Shown here: positions 26,802 through 34,941 of the stretch, one piece after another
Layout: each line of letters starts with the position of its first letter
Position numbering within the stretch: position 1 is the first letter of the stretch
Origin: Spirochaetaceae bacterium
GTDB taxonomy: Bacteria; Spirochaetota; Spirochaetia; Treponematales; Breznakiellaceae
Length of the DNA stretch: 64,000 bases
Assembly: GCA_031278215.1 (NCBI GenBank)
Contig: JAITKV010000011.1
Location: 58,063-122,062 of the forward strand
Direction: 5' to 3'
Translations under genes and position numbers: made by a program
The notes under the pieces: generated by a model
What the model saw: only the letters and a program-made list of their open reading frames with translations
Database searches by the model: none
Told to the model about the DNA's origin: nothing

Positions 26802-27812
26802 ATGATGAATAAATTACGCCTGGGGGTCCTGGGGACCTCGGAACACTACGGCCTGCGGGTCGCCATACCGCTGCAGTCGTCCCCGGTAATAGAAACCTAC
26901 GGGATCGCGTCCCGGGACCGGGACCGGGCCGGAAAATATGCGGAAAAATGGGGTTTTAAGCGGGCCTACGGTTCTTACGAAGCCCTGCTGGCGGATCCGG
27001 AAATCGACTTTGTCTATTGCCCCCTGCCGAATAATCTGCATCTGGAGTACATAAAAAAGGCGGTGGATGCGGGAAAACCGCTTATCTGTGAAAAACCGCT
27101 GGGGATGAACGCCAAAGAAGCGGTGGAAGCGGCGGAGTACAGCAAGAAAAAGGGAATTTTAGTGATGGAAGCCTTTATGTACCGGTTCCACCCCCAGTGG
27201 ATCCGGGCCGCGGAAATTGCCAAATCCGGCGAGCTGGGCAGGGTTTTGTCCACCCAGGGAATCTTTTCTTACGATAACCGGGATGCAAAAAATATCCGGA
27301 ATATTCCCGAAACCGGGGGCGGGGGTATCCTGGATATCGGGTGTTACACCGTTTCCAGCGCCCGGCTCCTTATGGGAGCGGAACCGGAACGGGTAATTTG
27401 CACCCTGGATCGGGACCGGACCTTTAAAACCGACGCCTTTGCGTCGGCGATTCTGGATTTTGGGGAGGGCAGGGCGTCGGTTTTTACCATTGGCACCCAG
27501 TGTTATCCCTGGCAGCGGGTTAGGGCCCTGGGAACCGGGGGAACCTTGGCGGTGGAAGTACCCTTTAATATGTACGGAGACGTGCCCGGCCGGATCCACG
27601 TTAGCACCGGCGTGGGGGAGCGGACCATCGAGACCAAGGTTGCCAACCAGTACCTGTTGGAATTCGAGGCCTTTGCCGGGACGGTGGCGGAAAAGCGGCC
27701 CGAAGCCCCCACCCCTATTTCCGATGCGGTGTCGAATATGGCGGTCCTGGACGCCCTGTTTGCCTCCGCCGAATCGGGCCGCTGGGAACCGGTAAGCCGG
27801 TATTCCCTTTAG
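26802..27812 (+). CDS. Gfo/Idh/MocA family NAD(P)-dependent dehydrogenase
   Basis: A 336-residue oxidoreductase. The N-terminal Rossmann fold starts LRLGVLGTSEHYG; the family motif is present as LICEKPLGMNAKEA (EKP), and the substrate domain has GGGGILDIGCYTVSSARLLMG. Members oxidise sugars, inositols or dehydrodipyrrole-like substrates; the sequence does not reveal which. The ATG at 26802 follows GGGAG at good spacing; the TTG start of the track is rejected. It is divergent from groEL and may share the AT-rich promoter region. rnhA follows after 9 bases. Confidence 0.9.
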   Translation: MMNKLRLGVLGTSEHYGLRVAIPLQSSPVIETYGIASRDRDRAGKYAEKWGFKRAYGSYEALLADPEIDFVYCPLPNNLHLEYIKKAVDAGKPLICEKPLGMNAKEAVEAAEYSKKKGILVMEAFMYRFHPQWIRAAEIAKSGELGRVLSTQGIFSYDNRDAKNIRNIPETGGGGILDIGCYTVSSARLLMGAEPERVICTLDRDRTFKTDAFASAILDFGEGRASVFTIGTQCYPWQRVRALGTGGTLAVEVPFNMYGDVPGRIHVSTGVGERTIETKVANQYLLEFEAFAGTVAEKRPEAPTPISDAVSNMAVLDALFASAESGRWEPVSRYSL

Positions 27813-27821
27813 GGCGGCCGA

Positions 27822-28322
27822 ATGTACGGGCCCGTCCCCATGGCGCTGCATATTTATACCGACGGAGGCTGCTCGGGCAACCCCGGCCCCGGCGGCTGGG
27901 CCTATGTGATCCTCAAAGTGGAACCCCGGGGCGACACAATTCTGGCGGAAGAGTCGGGATTTGAAGAGGATACCACCAATAACCGCATGGAACTTTTGGG
28001 GGTAATCTCCGCCCTAAAGGCCCTAAAATCCCTGGACGCCTCCGGGGCGGTGGTCCATACCGATTCCCAGTACGTTCAAAAGGGCATAACCGGATGGATC
28101 CACAGCTGGAAAAAAAATTCCTGGCGGACCGGCGATAAACGGCCCGTAAAAAACCAGGATCTGTGGAAGGCCCTGGATCTGCTCGCCGGGGAATTAACCC
28201 TGGACTGGAAATGGGTCCGGGGCCACGAGGGCAACCGCTACAATGAGCTCTGCGATAAGATGGCCCGGAACATGATCAAACGGTCCGCCGCCCCGGGGCC
28301 CCGCAGCGCCGGACCGGCCTAG
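27822..28322 (+). CDS. rnhA: Ribonuclease HI
   Basis: A 166-residue endonuclease that cuts the RNA strand of RNA-DNA hybrids during replication and repair. All catalytic elements are visible: IYTDGGCSGNPGPGGW (first Asp), NNRMELLGVISAL (Glu), VHTDSQYV (Asp) and VRGHEGNRYNELCDKMA (His and last Asp). The start at 27822 follows AGGGCGG; an internal ATG at 27840 (MALHIYTDGG) would give a more typical N-terminus. The stop lies in CCTAGGCGCC, the same motif that heads the dispersed repeat after two other genes. Confidence 0.95.
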   Translation: MYGPVPMALHIYTDGGCSGNPGPGGWAYVILKVEPRGDTILAEESGFEEDTTNNRMELLGVISALKALKSLDASGAVVHTDSQYVQKGITGWIHSWKKNSWRTGDKRPVKNQDLWKALDLLAGELTLDWKWVRGHEGNRYNELCDKMARNMIKRSAAPGPRSAGPA

Positions 28323-28421
28323 GCGCCCGTTCATCGTGGTTTTGCCGCACTTTGCGCCGCACTTTGCGCCGCAAAGCCGCAAAGCCGCACAAAGCGGCGC
28401 AAAAACGAACGCGGGCCCTTG
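28319..28421. repeat. Repeat-rich intergenic block after rnhA
   Basis: The block starts with CCTAGGCGCC at the rnhA stop. It contains GCCGCACTTT twice and further GCCGCAAA units, with the inverse AAAGCGGCGCAAAAACG at the end, so the whole block can fold into a long hairpin. It may work as a terminator region but has no T tract. Confidence 0.5.
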
Positions 28422-28461
28422 AAAAACAATTTGCCCTGTGATATGTTTAACTTCAGTTAAT

Positions 28462-28632
28462 GATTTTCAGGGTTGGGTGAGGGAAGCGTAAAATTCCGGT
28501 TTTATGCTTCGCAATTCCCTACCGGCGGTATAGCCCGCGAGGATCTACAAGCTTAGCCGGAACGGCGGCTTGTATATTTCAGAGTCCGGTGAAATTCCGG
28601 CGCCGACGGTACAGTCCGGATGGAAGAAAATC
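28462..28632 (+). promoter_or_regulatory. FMN riboswitch (RFN element)
   Basis: The conserved segments CCGGCGGTATAGCCCGCGAG, GTGAAATTCCGGCGCCGAC and CAGTCCGGATGGAAGA are present in the right order. The P1 helix is perfect: GATTTTC (28462-28468) with GAAAATC (28626-28632). A variable stem TACAAGC/GCTTGTA lies after the second block. The first hairpin carries an unusual inserted stem, GAAGCGTAAAA against TTTTATGCTTC. The downstream riboflavin transporter operon is the expected target: FMN binding should lower its expression. Confidence 0.96.
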
Positions 28633-28670
28633 CCGCGCATGGCGGCGCCCCGCCGGCGTCTTCTCCTTCT

Positions 28671-28758
28671 AAAAGCCCCTGAAACCATGCCCTTTCTCTT
28701 TTGGAAGGGCCGCCCCTAGTCCGTCCTTTTCGGACATCCCCGTATTCAGGAGGCTTTT
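28671..28758 (+). promoter_or_regulatory. Shine-Dalgarno-sequestering hairpin of the FMN riboswitch
   Basis: AAAAGCCCCTGAA (28671-28683) pairs with TTCAGGAGGCTTTT (28745-28758) over 13 pairs with one bulged A. The 3' arm contains the rfuA ribosome-binding site AGGAGG and abuts its ATG at 28759. The enclosed loop has two small hairpins (CCCTTTC/GGAAGGG and GTCCG/CGGAC). This suggests control of translation initiation. Confidence 0.75.
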
Positions 28759-29811
28759 ATGAAACATCCGGCGTCCGCCGCCCTTGCTCCAATCCTTGTG
28801 GCGGCGGTTTTTTCCCTTTTTACGGCCTGCGTAAAAAAGAATGCACAAACAAATTCTTCTGCGGGAACCTCCATCGGGGTCTTTATTCCCGGAGTCATGT
28901 CCGGAAGCCCGGTGTACGAAATGCTTGTGGAGGGGGTCCGGGCTGCGGTAAACCGGCACAATGGCGCCCAGGGCGCCGCGGCCCCGGTGGAGTTGACTGT
29001 TATTGAGGGGGGCTACAATCAGGCGGAATGGGAGACTAAGCTTACCGCCATGACCGCCTCTTTTTCTTATGACCTTATTGTTTCATCCAATCCCTCTCTG
29101 CCCGATATTGTTTCCCATATTTCGGATCGATTTCCGGATCAGCATTTTTTGCTGTTGGACGGACGCCTGGAAGGAAATCCCCGTGTGTATACCCTGCGGT
29201 ATAACCAGCGGGAACAGTCCTATATGGCCGGGTATATGGCCGCCCTGATAAGCGAGGCCGCAGGCCCGGCGCCGGCGCGGCGGGTGGGTTTGGTGGCGGC
29301 CCAGGAATACCCGGTGATGAACAATGTTATCCTGCCGGGTTTTCTTGAAGGGGCCCGGGGGGTAAACGGCGGGTATACTGTAGATTTTCGCATTGTAGGA
29401 AACTGGTATGACGCCGCCAAGGCCGGCGAACTTGCCGCGGATATGATCCAGGGGGGGGTTCAGGTTTTGCTGTGCATAGCCGGGGGCGCCAATGAGGGGG
29501 TAATCCACGCCGCGGCGGAAGGGGGCGCCAGGGTTATATGGTTCGATACCAACGGATACGGCATCCGCCCCGGAATAGTGGCGGGCAGTTCCGTACTGTA
29601 CCAGGACAAGGCGGCGTATACCCAGATGCTGCGCTACCTGGAAGGGACCCTTCCCTTCGGAACCGCCGAAACCCTGGGCCTGAGCGAGGGCTATGTGGAC
29701 TTTATCCAGGACGATCCGGTGTATATCGAAACGGTGGCGCCGGAACTTAGGGAACGGCAGGCTTCTATGATAGAGCGGATCCGTTCGGGGGCCTTGGCGC
29801 TTCCCCTGTAA
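28759..29811 (+). CDS. rfuA: Riboflavin-binding lipoprotein of the Rfu ABC transporter
   Basis: A 350-residue BMP/Bmp-family substrate-binding lipoprotein. The lipobox LFTAC puts the lipidated cysteine at residue 24. The mature part has the PnrA/BMP fold motifs IGVFIPGVMSGSPVYEMLVEGV, YDLIVSSNPSLPDIV and VLLCIAGGANEGVIHAA. T. pallidum RfuA (TP0298) is the characterised relative and binds riboflavin; the FMN riboswitch upstream supports the same role here. It delivers riboflavin to the RfuBCD membrane complex in the periplasm. First gene of a four-gene operon. Confidence 0.92.
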   Translation: MKHPASAALAPILVAAVFSLFTACVKKNAQTNSSAGTSIGVFIPGVMSGSPVYEMLVEGVRAAVNRHNGAQGAAAPVELTVIEGGYNQAEWETKLTAMTASFSYDLIVSSNPSLPDIVSHISDRFPDQHFLLLDGRLEGNPRVYTLRYNQREQSYMAGYMAALISEAAGPAPARRVGLVAAQEYPVMNNVILPGFLEGARGVNGGYTVDFRIVGNWYDAAKAGELAADMIQGGVQVLLCIAGGANEGVIHAAAEGGARVIWFDTNGYGIRPGIVAGSSVLYQDKAAYTQMLRYLEGTLPFGTAETLGLSEGYVDFIQDDPVYIETVAPELRERQASMIERIRSGALALPL

Positions 29812-29822
29812 AGGCGGCCGGC

Positions 29823-31415
29823 ATGGTGGAGCTAAAAAATATCCGGAAGTATTTTTCTGCCAACGGGGTTAAGGCTTTAAACGGCGCGAATTTTAACCTT
29901 GTCCGGGGGGAGATCCATGCGCTGCTGGGAGAAAACGGTGCGGGAAAATCCACCCTGATGCAGATCATGGCGGGCTTTATGCGGCCCGGTACGGAAAGTA
30001 TAATCCGGGACCTGCTGCCGGACAGGGCGGGCTGGACGGACCGGGCGGGGACCATTACCGTGGACGGCAGGGAGCAGCGCTTTTCTTCCCCCGCCCAGGC
30101 AATGGCCGCGGGGATTGGCATGGTTCGCCAGCACCCCCATCAAATTCCGGGATTCCCGGTATGGGCAAACTGCGACATCGGTTCCGCAAAACATCCGGTC
30201 CCCTGGCTGGACCGGAAGCTTCACCGGGCGCGGATTGCCGACATGGACAGGCGCCTTCGCCTTGAGCTTCCCCTGGACAGCCCCACGGAGCTTCTTACCG
30301 TAAGCCAAAGCCAAAAGGCGGCGATCCTGGCCCTGCTTTTGCGGGATGTACGGTACCTGATTTTTGATGAACCCACCGCGGTATTAAGTCCGGTGGAAAC
30401 CGCCGCGCTTTTTACAATTTTTCGCAGATTAAAAAACGAGGGCAAGGGAATTGTGTTTATTTCCCACAAGCTTGAAGAAACCCTTAAACTGGCCGGCCGG
30501 ATAACGGTGCTGCGGGACGGAAAAACCCAGGCTTGTCTTCCGGCGGAGGGGCTTGACGGCAAAACCCTTTGGGAGTTTATGTTTGGCCCCGAATACGCTT
30601 CTTCCCCGCCGGCGGCCCTTCCTGCAGCGCCCGCGCCGGGCCGGAACGCCGCGGCCCCCAGAGGAAGCGCCGGCCGGGATCGGGAAATTCCCGCCCTGAT
30701 CCTCCGGCGGTTTAGCGTTACCGTGGCGGATAAACCCTTGATCCGCAGCGTGGACCTTACCCTGGAACGGGGGAAAATTATGGGGATCACCGGCATACGG
30801 GACAGCGGGCTGGAAACTCTGGAACTGGCGGTGGCGGGCTTTCTTCCCTCGTCGGGGCTGATCCGCCTTAACGGGGTCGATCTTTCCCGGGGAAACGCCC
30901 GGAGCTTCCGAAGGGCCGGCGGCGCGTATCTGGGAACCCGGAACGAGGGAACGAATCTGCCCGTAAGGGATCTGCTTATCGTCCATGCCCACCGGCGCTT
31001 TCAAAACCGGGGTTTTTTGGACTTAAAGGGACTCGACGGGTGGGTTAAATCCATAATGGCCGCCGCGAAGGTTCCGGTCCGGGAAAAGGCCCCCGCCGCG
31101 GCCTTTTCCGGCGGCCAGCTTCAAAGGCTGCTTTTAACCAGGGAAATGGCGGAAAGCTCCTGTCTGCTGGTTCTTTCCGAACCCGGCCGGGGCCTGGACA
31201 GGCGGTACCAGAGGCGGCTTTCGGCGCTGCTGCGGGAAAAGGCCGCGGCGGGGACGGGGGCGCTTATTTTTTCCACCGATGTGGAAGAACTGCTGTTTCT
31301 GGCGGATTCCATCGCGGTGCTGCGGGACGGGACTATTGCCGGGACCCTGGAAGTTTCGGGATCCGGCGCTTCCCTTCAGGAACAAATTCAGGCGGCCATG
31401 GTGGGGCAGCTATGA
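29823..31415 (+). CDS. rfuB: Riboflavin ABC transporter, duplicated ATPase
   Basis: A 530-residue protein with two ABC domains, like sugar and nucleoside transporter ATPases. Domain 1 (about 1-250): Walker A GENGAGKST, signature LTVSQSQKA (degenerate), Walker B YLIFDEPTAVLS. Domain 2 (about 280-530): Walker A replaced by ITGIRDSGLETL, signature FSGGQLQRL, then LVLSEPGRGLD. The second nucleotide site is thus probably non-hydrolytic on one side, as is usual in this family. A Pro/Ala-rich linker joins the domains. The start lies 11 bases after rfuA; the end overlaps rfuC by 4 bases. Confidence 0.93.
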   Translation: MVELKNIRKYFSANGVKALNGANFNLVRGEIHALLGENGAGKSTLMQIMAGFMRPGTESIIRDLLPDRAGWTDRAGTITVDGREQRFSSPAQAMAAGIGMVRQHPHQIPGFPVWANCDIGSAKHPVPWLDRKLHRARIADMDRRLRLELPLDSPTELLTVSQSQKAAILALLLRDVRYLIFDEPTAVLSPVETAALFTIFRRLKNEGKGIVFISHKLEETLKLAGRITVLRDGKTQACLPAEGLDGKTLWEFMFGPEYASSPPAALPAAPAPGRNAAAPRGSAGRDREIPALILRRFSVTVADKPLIRSVDLTLERGKIMGITGIRDSGLETLELAVAGFLPSSGLIRLNGVDLSRGNARSFRRAGGAYLGTRNEGTNLPVRDLLIVHAHRRFQNRGFLDLKGLDGWVKSIMAAAKVPVREKAPAAAFSGGQLQRLLLTREMAESSCLLVLSEPGRGLDRRYQRRLSALLREKAAAGTGALIFSTDVEELLFLADSIAVLRDGTIAGTLEVSGSGASLQEQIQAAMVGQL

Positions 31416-32452
31416 AGTCCCGCCGTTCCCTGTACCGGGACTTTGCTTTCGGCGCGTTGATCCCCCTGGGGGCGGCGTTTCTAATTCCCCTGGTATTTAT
31501 TTTTTTTGGTTCCAAGGATCCCTCGAAAACCTTAGCCGGATTTTTTATCGGCCCCTGGTCTAATCCCTGGTTTTTGGGGAATACCCTGGACAGCATGACC
31601 CTGCTCCTTATGGCTTCCCTGGGAGCGGCGGTGGCGTTCCGGGGGGGGTGTTTTAACCTGGGCGGGGAAGGGCAAATCTACCTGGGCGGATGCGCCGCCG
31701 CCGCGGTCCTGCTGAGCCGGGGAAGCCTTTCCGGTCCGGCGCTGCTGTTTACCGCGGCCTTCGCGGCCGCCGGGGCCGGGGGGATCATGGGGGGCCTTTC
31801 CGGGCTGCTGCGGCAAAAGATCGGCGCCAACGAACTTATCACCTCCTTTCTGGCCGGCGCGGCCCTTATGCCCCTGGGGGACTATGTAATTTCCGGCGTT
31901 CTGCGGGATCCCGGGGGAAATCTGCTGTCCACCGGAAAAATTGCCGCCCCCCGGCTTTTGCCGCGGATCTTTCCCCCTTCGGTACTGTCGATCTCCATCA
32001 TTATCGTTCTGGGATCTATGCTGTTGCTGCACCTGCTTATTCACGGAACCGCCCTGGGCTATCGGTTCCGCATTTCCGGCGCCGCCCCGGATTTAGCGCG
32101 GTTCAGCGGCATCAACGCGGAAAAACGCTTTCTTCCCGCGATGGCCGGTTCGGGGATCATGGCGGGGCTGACGGGCTTTTTTGCCGTGGCCGGAACCTAC
32201 GGTATGTGTTACCAGGGTTTTCCCGCGGGCCTGGGCTGGAACGCCATTGCCGTGGCCCTTATTGCCGGCAGCGAACCCCTGTTTATTTTGCCGGTGGCCT
32301 TTATTTTTAACGCGCTTAAAGCGGGGGCCGATACGGCAATGCTCCAGGCGGGTTTTGGCTTTGAAACCGCGGCCTTTATCCAGGCGGCGGTGCTGCTTTT
32401 AGCGGCCCTGCCCTTTAGCAGCCGCTATCTTTCCGGGAAGGGAAATGACTGA
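31412..32452 (+). CDS. rfuC: Riboflavin ABC transporter permease 1
   Basis: A 346-residue inner-membrane permease of the BPD_transp_2 family with about eight to ten hydrophobic segments. The family block GGCFNLGGEGQIYLGG and the later GLGWNAIAVALIAGSEPLFIL are typical of nucleoside and riboflavin type permeases. It overlaps rfuB (4 bases) and rfuD (8 bases), so the complex is made by coupled translation. Confidence 0.92.
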   Translation: MKSRRSLYRDFAFGALIPLGAAFLIPLVFIFFGSKDPSKTLAGFFIGPWSNPWFLGNTLDSMTLLLMASLGAAVAFRGGCFNLGGEGQIYLGGCAAAAVLLSRGSLSGPALLFTAAFAAAGAGGIMGGLSGLLRQKIGANELITSFLAGAALMPLGDYVISGVLRDPGGNLLSTGKIAAPRLLPRIFPPSVLSISIIIVLGSMLLLHLLIHGTALGYRFRISGAAPDLARFSGINAEKRFLPAMAGSGIMAGLTGFFAVAGTYGMCYQGFPAGLGWNAIAVALIAGSEPLFILPVAFIFNALKAGADTAMLQAGFGFETAAFIQAAVLLLAALPFSSRYLSGKGND

Positions 32453-33350
32453 TTTTTTAGACCGGCTTTTTAGCTCCGCGGCGCCTTTGATTTTAGCCTC
32501 CCTGGGGGCCCTGTGTACCGAACTTGCGGGGATCCTGGGAATCTTTATAGAAGGGTTTATGAACGCCGGGGCCTTTTTTGCCTGGATCATTGCCGGCTGG
32601 ACAGGGTCCGCGTTATACGGAATTTTTGTAAGCGCCTGCCTCGCGGGGCTTGGGGGCTGGGGTCTGGCCCGGCTGGTTCGAAAAACCCACGCGAACCCCT
32701 TTATAGCGGGGCTGGCGGTTAATGTGGCCGCGGGAGGGATTACCGCTACTTTGTCGGTTCTGCTGTTTGGAACCAAGGGGGTCCTGCGGAACCCCCATAT
32801 TGCTATTCCCGGACGGATAACGATTCCTTTAATTAAAGATATTCCCGGACTGGGAATGATCCTTTCCGGCCATTCCTTTTCGGTTTACCTGTCCTGGGGG
32901 GCCCTTGTGGGGGCGGCGGTTTTTTTGGAAAAAACTTCCCTGGGCATGCGGCTTAAGGCGTCGGGGCTTTCCCCGGAAGCGGCTAAGGAGCGGGGTATAC
33001 GCCCCGGCCTGTACTGGGAAGGGGCCTGGGCGGCGGCGGCTTTTTTAGCCGCGGCCGCGGGCGCCCTGCTGTGTTTCCGGGTAGGGGCGTATACCCCCGG
33101 GGGCGTGGCGGGCCGGGGCTGGATAAGCATAGCCGCCGTGTACCTGGGTTTTCGCACGGTGGGGGGAGTTCTTGCCGCCTCCCTGGGCTTTGCCCTGGCG
33201 GATCGTTTAAGCCAAAGCCTTCAGGGTTTTGGCGGCGTCTCTTCCACCGCCGTGCTGGGGCTTCCCCACGCCCTGGCCCTGGTCCTCTATACCCTGTCCC
33301 AGTGGATTAGAAACAGGCGCGTCCGCCGCCGGCCGCAGAAGAAGCCGTAA
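32445..33350 (+). CDS. rfuD: Riboflavin ABC transporter permease 2
   Basis: A 301-residue permease of the same family as rfuC. Visible: LGALCTELAGILGIFIEGFMNAGAFFAW, NPFIAGLAVNVAAGGITA, GMRLKASGLSPEAAKERGI and YTPGGVAGRGWISIAAVYLG. It would pair with RfuC to form the channel. The gene ends the riboflavin operon. The next gene is convergent, and the 80-base gap has a CCGGCCGGAAAGACC duplication. Confidence 0.92.
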   Translation: MTDFLDRLFSSAAPLILASLGALCTELAGILGIFIEGFMNAGAFFAWIIAGWTGSALYGIFVSACLAGLGGWGLARLVRKTHANPFIAGLAVNVAAGGITATLSVLLFGTKGVLRNPHIAIPGRITIPLIKDIPGLGMILSGHSFSVYLSWGALVGAAVFLEKTSLGMRLKASGLSPEAAKERGIRPGLYWEGAWAAAAFLAAAAGALLCFRVGAYTPGGVAGRGWISIAAVYLGFRTVGGVLAASLGFALADRLSQSLQGFGGVSSTAVLGLPHALALVLYTLSQWIRNRRVRRRPQKKP

Positions 33351-33432
33351 GGGCCCCGGCCGGAAAGACCCCGGCCGGAAAGACCGGCAGTTTTCGGGGC
33401 CCCGGCCAAACCGGCGGAATTTTCGAAGATTC

Positions 33433-34167
33433 CTACAGCTTGCCCGCCAGTTCTTCTTTTACGAATTTATTTGTAGGATAAACGCTTAGGGCCCTGGCAA
33501 TCCAGATCCGGGCTTCGGCGCTGTTTTTTTCTTGTATATACCCGTATGCCAGGGCGGTATACACGTTAAATAAATCGTCCCGCTGGAGGGTGTAATTTCC
33601 CGACAGGATCTCCTTCATCATGGCGACGCCCTTTTTTATGTCGTTAAACGGCGGCGGGGCATAGATCCACCGGGAGGCCGTAATGTGCCGGGCCGCGGCG
33701 TCCCGGGGGTTTATTTTAAGGGCATTTTCGGCGAATTTTCCTACGTCCAGGCCGTGGGCTATGGCCCAGGCCTTTGATTTGAGCATACAAAGCTGGGAAA
33801 GATTGTTTGACCGCATGGTCCAGCCGTCGGCGCTTTCTTTAAGGGCCAGGGATTGTTCCGCCGCCGCCAGTCCCCGCTGGTAGCATTCGACGGCCGGGGC
33901 GTTCTGTGTAAAATATTGATAGGCCCGGCCCATTAGATATTCGCAGCGGGAAACCGCGTTAAGCTGTTCGCCGCCGGAAAGTTCCGCCGCGGCCATGTTC
34001 CTGGCGTTTGTATACAGGGGATAAATTTGTTCCGGCCGCAATACCTGTTCATAAACCGCATCCCGCAGTTTAAGAAGCCACGGGGGAAGCCGGTCCTGGT
34101 AGCTCTGGGCGCAAAGCCCGGTGCACGCGGCGGCAAAGATCCCTGCAAAAAGCAATGGTTTTTTCAT
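33433..34167 (-). CDS. Secreted TPR-like protein
   Basis: A 244-residue exported protein with signal peptide MKKPLLFAGIFAAACTGLCAQ (a Cys precedes the likely Ala cleavage site; lipobox weak). The rest is helical with repeat units such as YLMGRAYQYFTQNAPAVECYQRGLAAAEQSLAL and LFNVYTALAYGYIQEKNSAEARIWIARALSVYP, consistent with TPRs. It vaguely resembles treponemal TPR lipoproteins such as TatT, but a partner transporter is not adjacent. Start overlaps the acyltransferase stop by 4 bases, so it belongs to the glycosyltransferase-acyltransferase operon. Confidence 0.7.
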   Translation of the reverse strand: MKKPLLFAGIFAAACTGLCAQSYQDRLPPWLLKLRDAVYEQVLRPEQIYPLYTNARNMAAAELSGGEQLNAVSRCEYLMGRAYQYFTQNAPAVECYQRGLAAAEQSLALKESADGWTMRSNNLSQLCMLKSKAWAIAHGLDVGKFAENALKINPRDAAARHITASRWIYAPPPFNDIKKGVAMMKEILSGNYTLQRDDLFNVYTALAYGYIQEKNSAEARIWIARALSVYPTNKFVKEELAGKL

Positions 34168-34940
34168 TCGTTTATTCCTTTTAGTCTGCTCATTTTTCCC
34201 CGGTAATAGGCCTGGGTGCCCCAGCGGGGATTCTCTCTGCGGCGGCGGTCAATTTCGTCCTGCATCCGCCGCCGCGCCGTCTCGGCAAAGGCCTGGACGG
34301 AGTTTATGTCTAATTCACCGTTTTCCTTGCGGCGGACAAAATCGCCGGGGTAGAGGGGGTCCAGCACCACCAGAGTCTGCCGCGGGTACCTTCGGGCAAA
34401 GGGCGTTTTTGGCTTAAGCCGGCCTTCCGAAAAAACCGTCACCAGGGGGTAAACCGGCAAGTCCAGCCTGGCGGCCACGTAAAAAGCCCCCGCCTTAAAG
34501 GGCTGGATCTGTTGATTGTACAGGTAACAGTCGCCCTCGGGATAAAAATGGATAAAGGGCTTGTAACGGAAGGCCCGGGATGAAATCTTTATTATCTTTT
34601 CCAGCCCCGCCATTCCCGGAGGAAGGGGAAGCCCCCCCAAAAGGCGGGTAAAGGTCCCCAAAAAGGGGGCCTTTACGGTGGCTTCTAAAAGGGTGTGCCA
34701 GATGGTCCGGGGCATCGCCGCGCCGGAAATAAAAACAGGATCCAAAAGTGTGGTATGGTTGGATACCAGCACGGCGTTTCCCTTTAGGGCCCTAAGCTTT
34801 TTTTTGCCTTCGTAGCGGGCCGATCCCAGGATGCGGCAGACCATAAAACCTATATGCCAGACCGTATAAAAAACAACGTACGTGGCGGCCTGAAAAAGAA
34901 AAGAAAAATTGATAAGGCTGTCTCCCTTTTTGTAGGCCAT
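34164..34940 (-). CDS. PlsC-type 1-acyl-glycerol-3-phosphate or glycolipid acyltransferase
   Basis: A 258-residue membrane-associated acyltransferase. Motif I is SNHTTLLDPVFIS (HX4D), and motif III FYPEGDCYLY is present. An N-terminal hydrophobic helix (FLFQAATYVVFYTVWHIGFM) anchors it. Family members acylate lysophosphatidate or, in some clusters, glycolipids. The next upstream gene on the strand is a membrane glycosyltransferase with a 1-base gap, which suggests a lipid-linked sugar that is later acylated. Substrate not determined. Confidence 0.88.
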   Translation of the reverse strand: MAYKKGDSLINFSFLFQAATYVVFYTVWHIGFMVCRILGSARYEGKKKLRALKGNAVLVSNHTTLLDPVFISGAAMPRTIWHTLLEATVKAPFLGTFTRLLGGLPLPPGMAGLEKIIKISSRAFRYKPFIHFYPEGDCYLYNQQIQPFKAGAFYVAARLDLPVYPLVTVFSEGRLKPKTPFARRYPRQTLVVLDPLYPGDFVRRKENGELDINSVQAFAETARRRMQDEIDRRRRENPRWGTQAYYRGKMSRLKGINE

Positions 34941-34941
34941 T

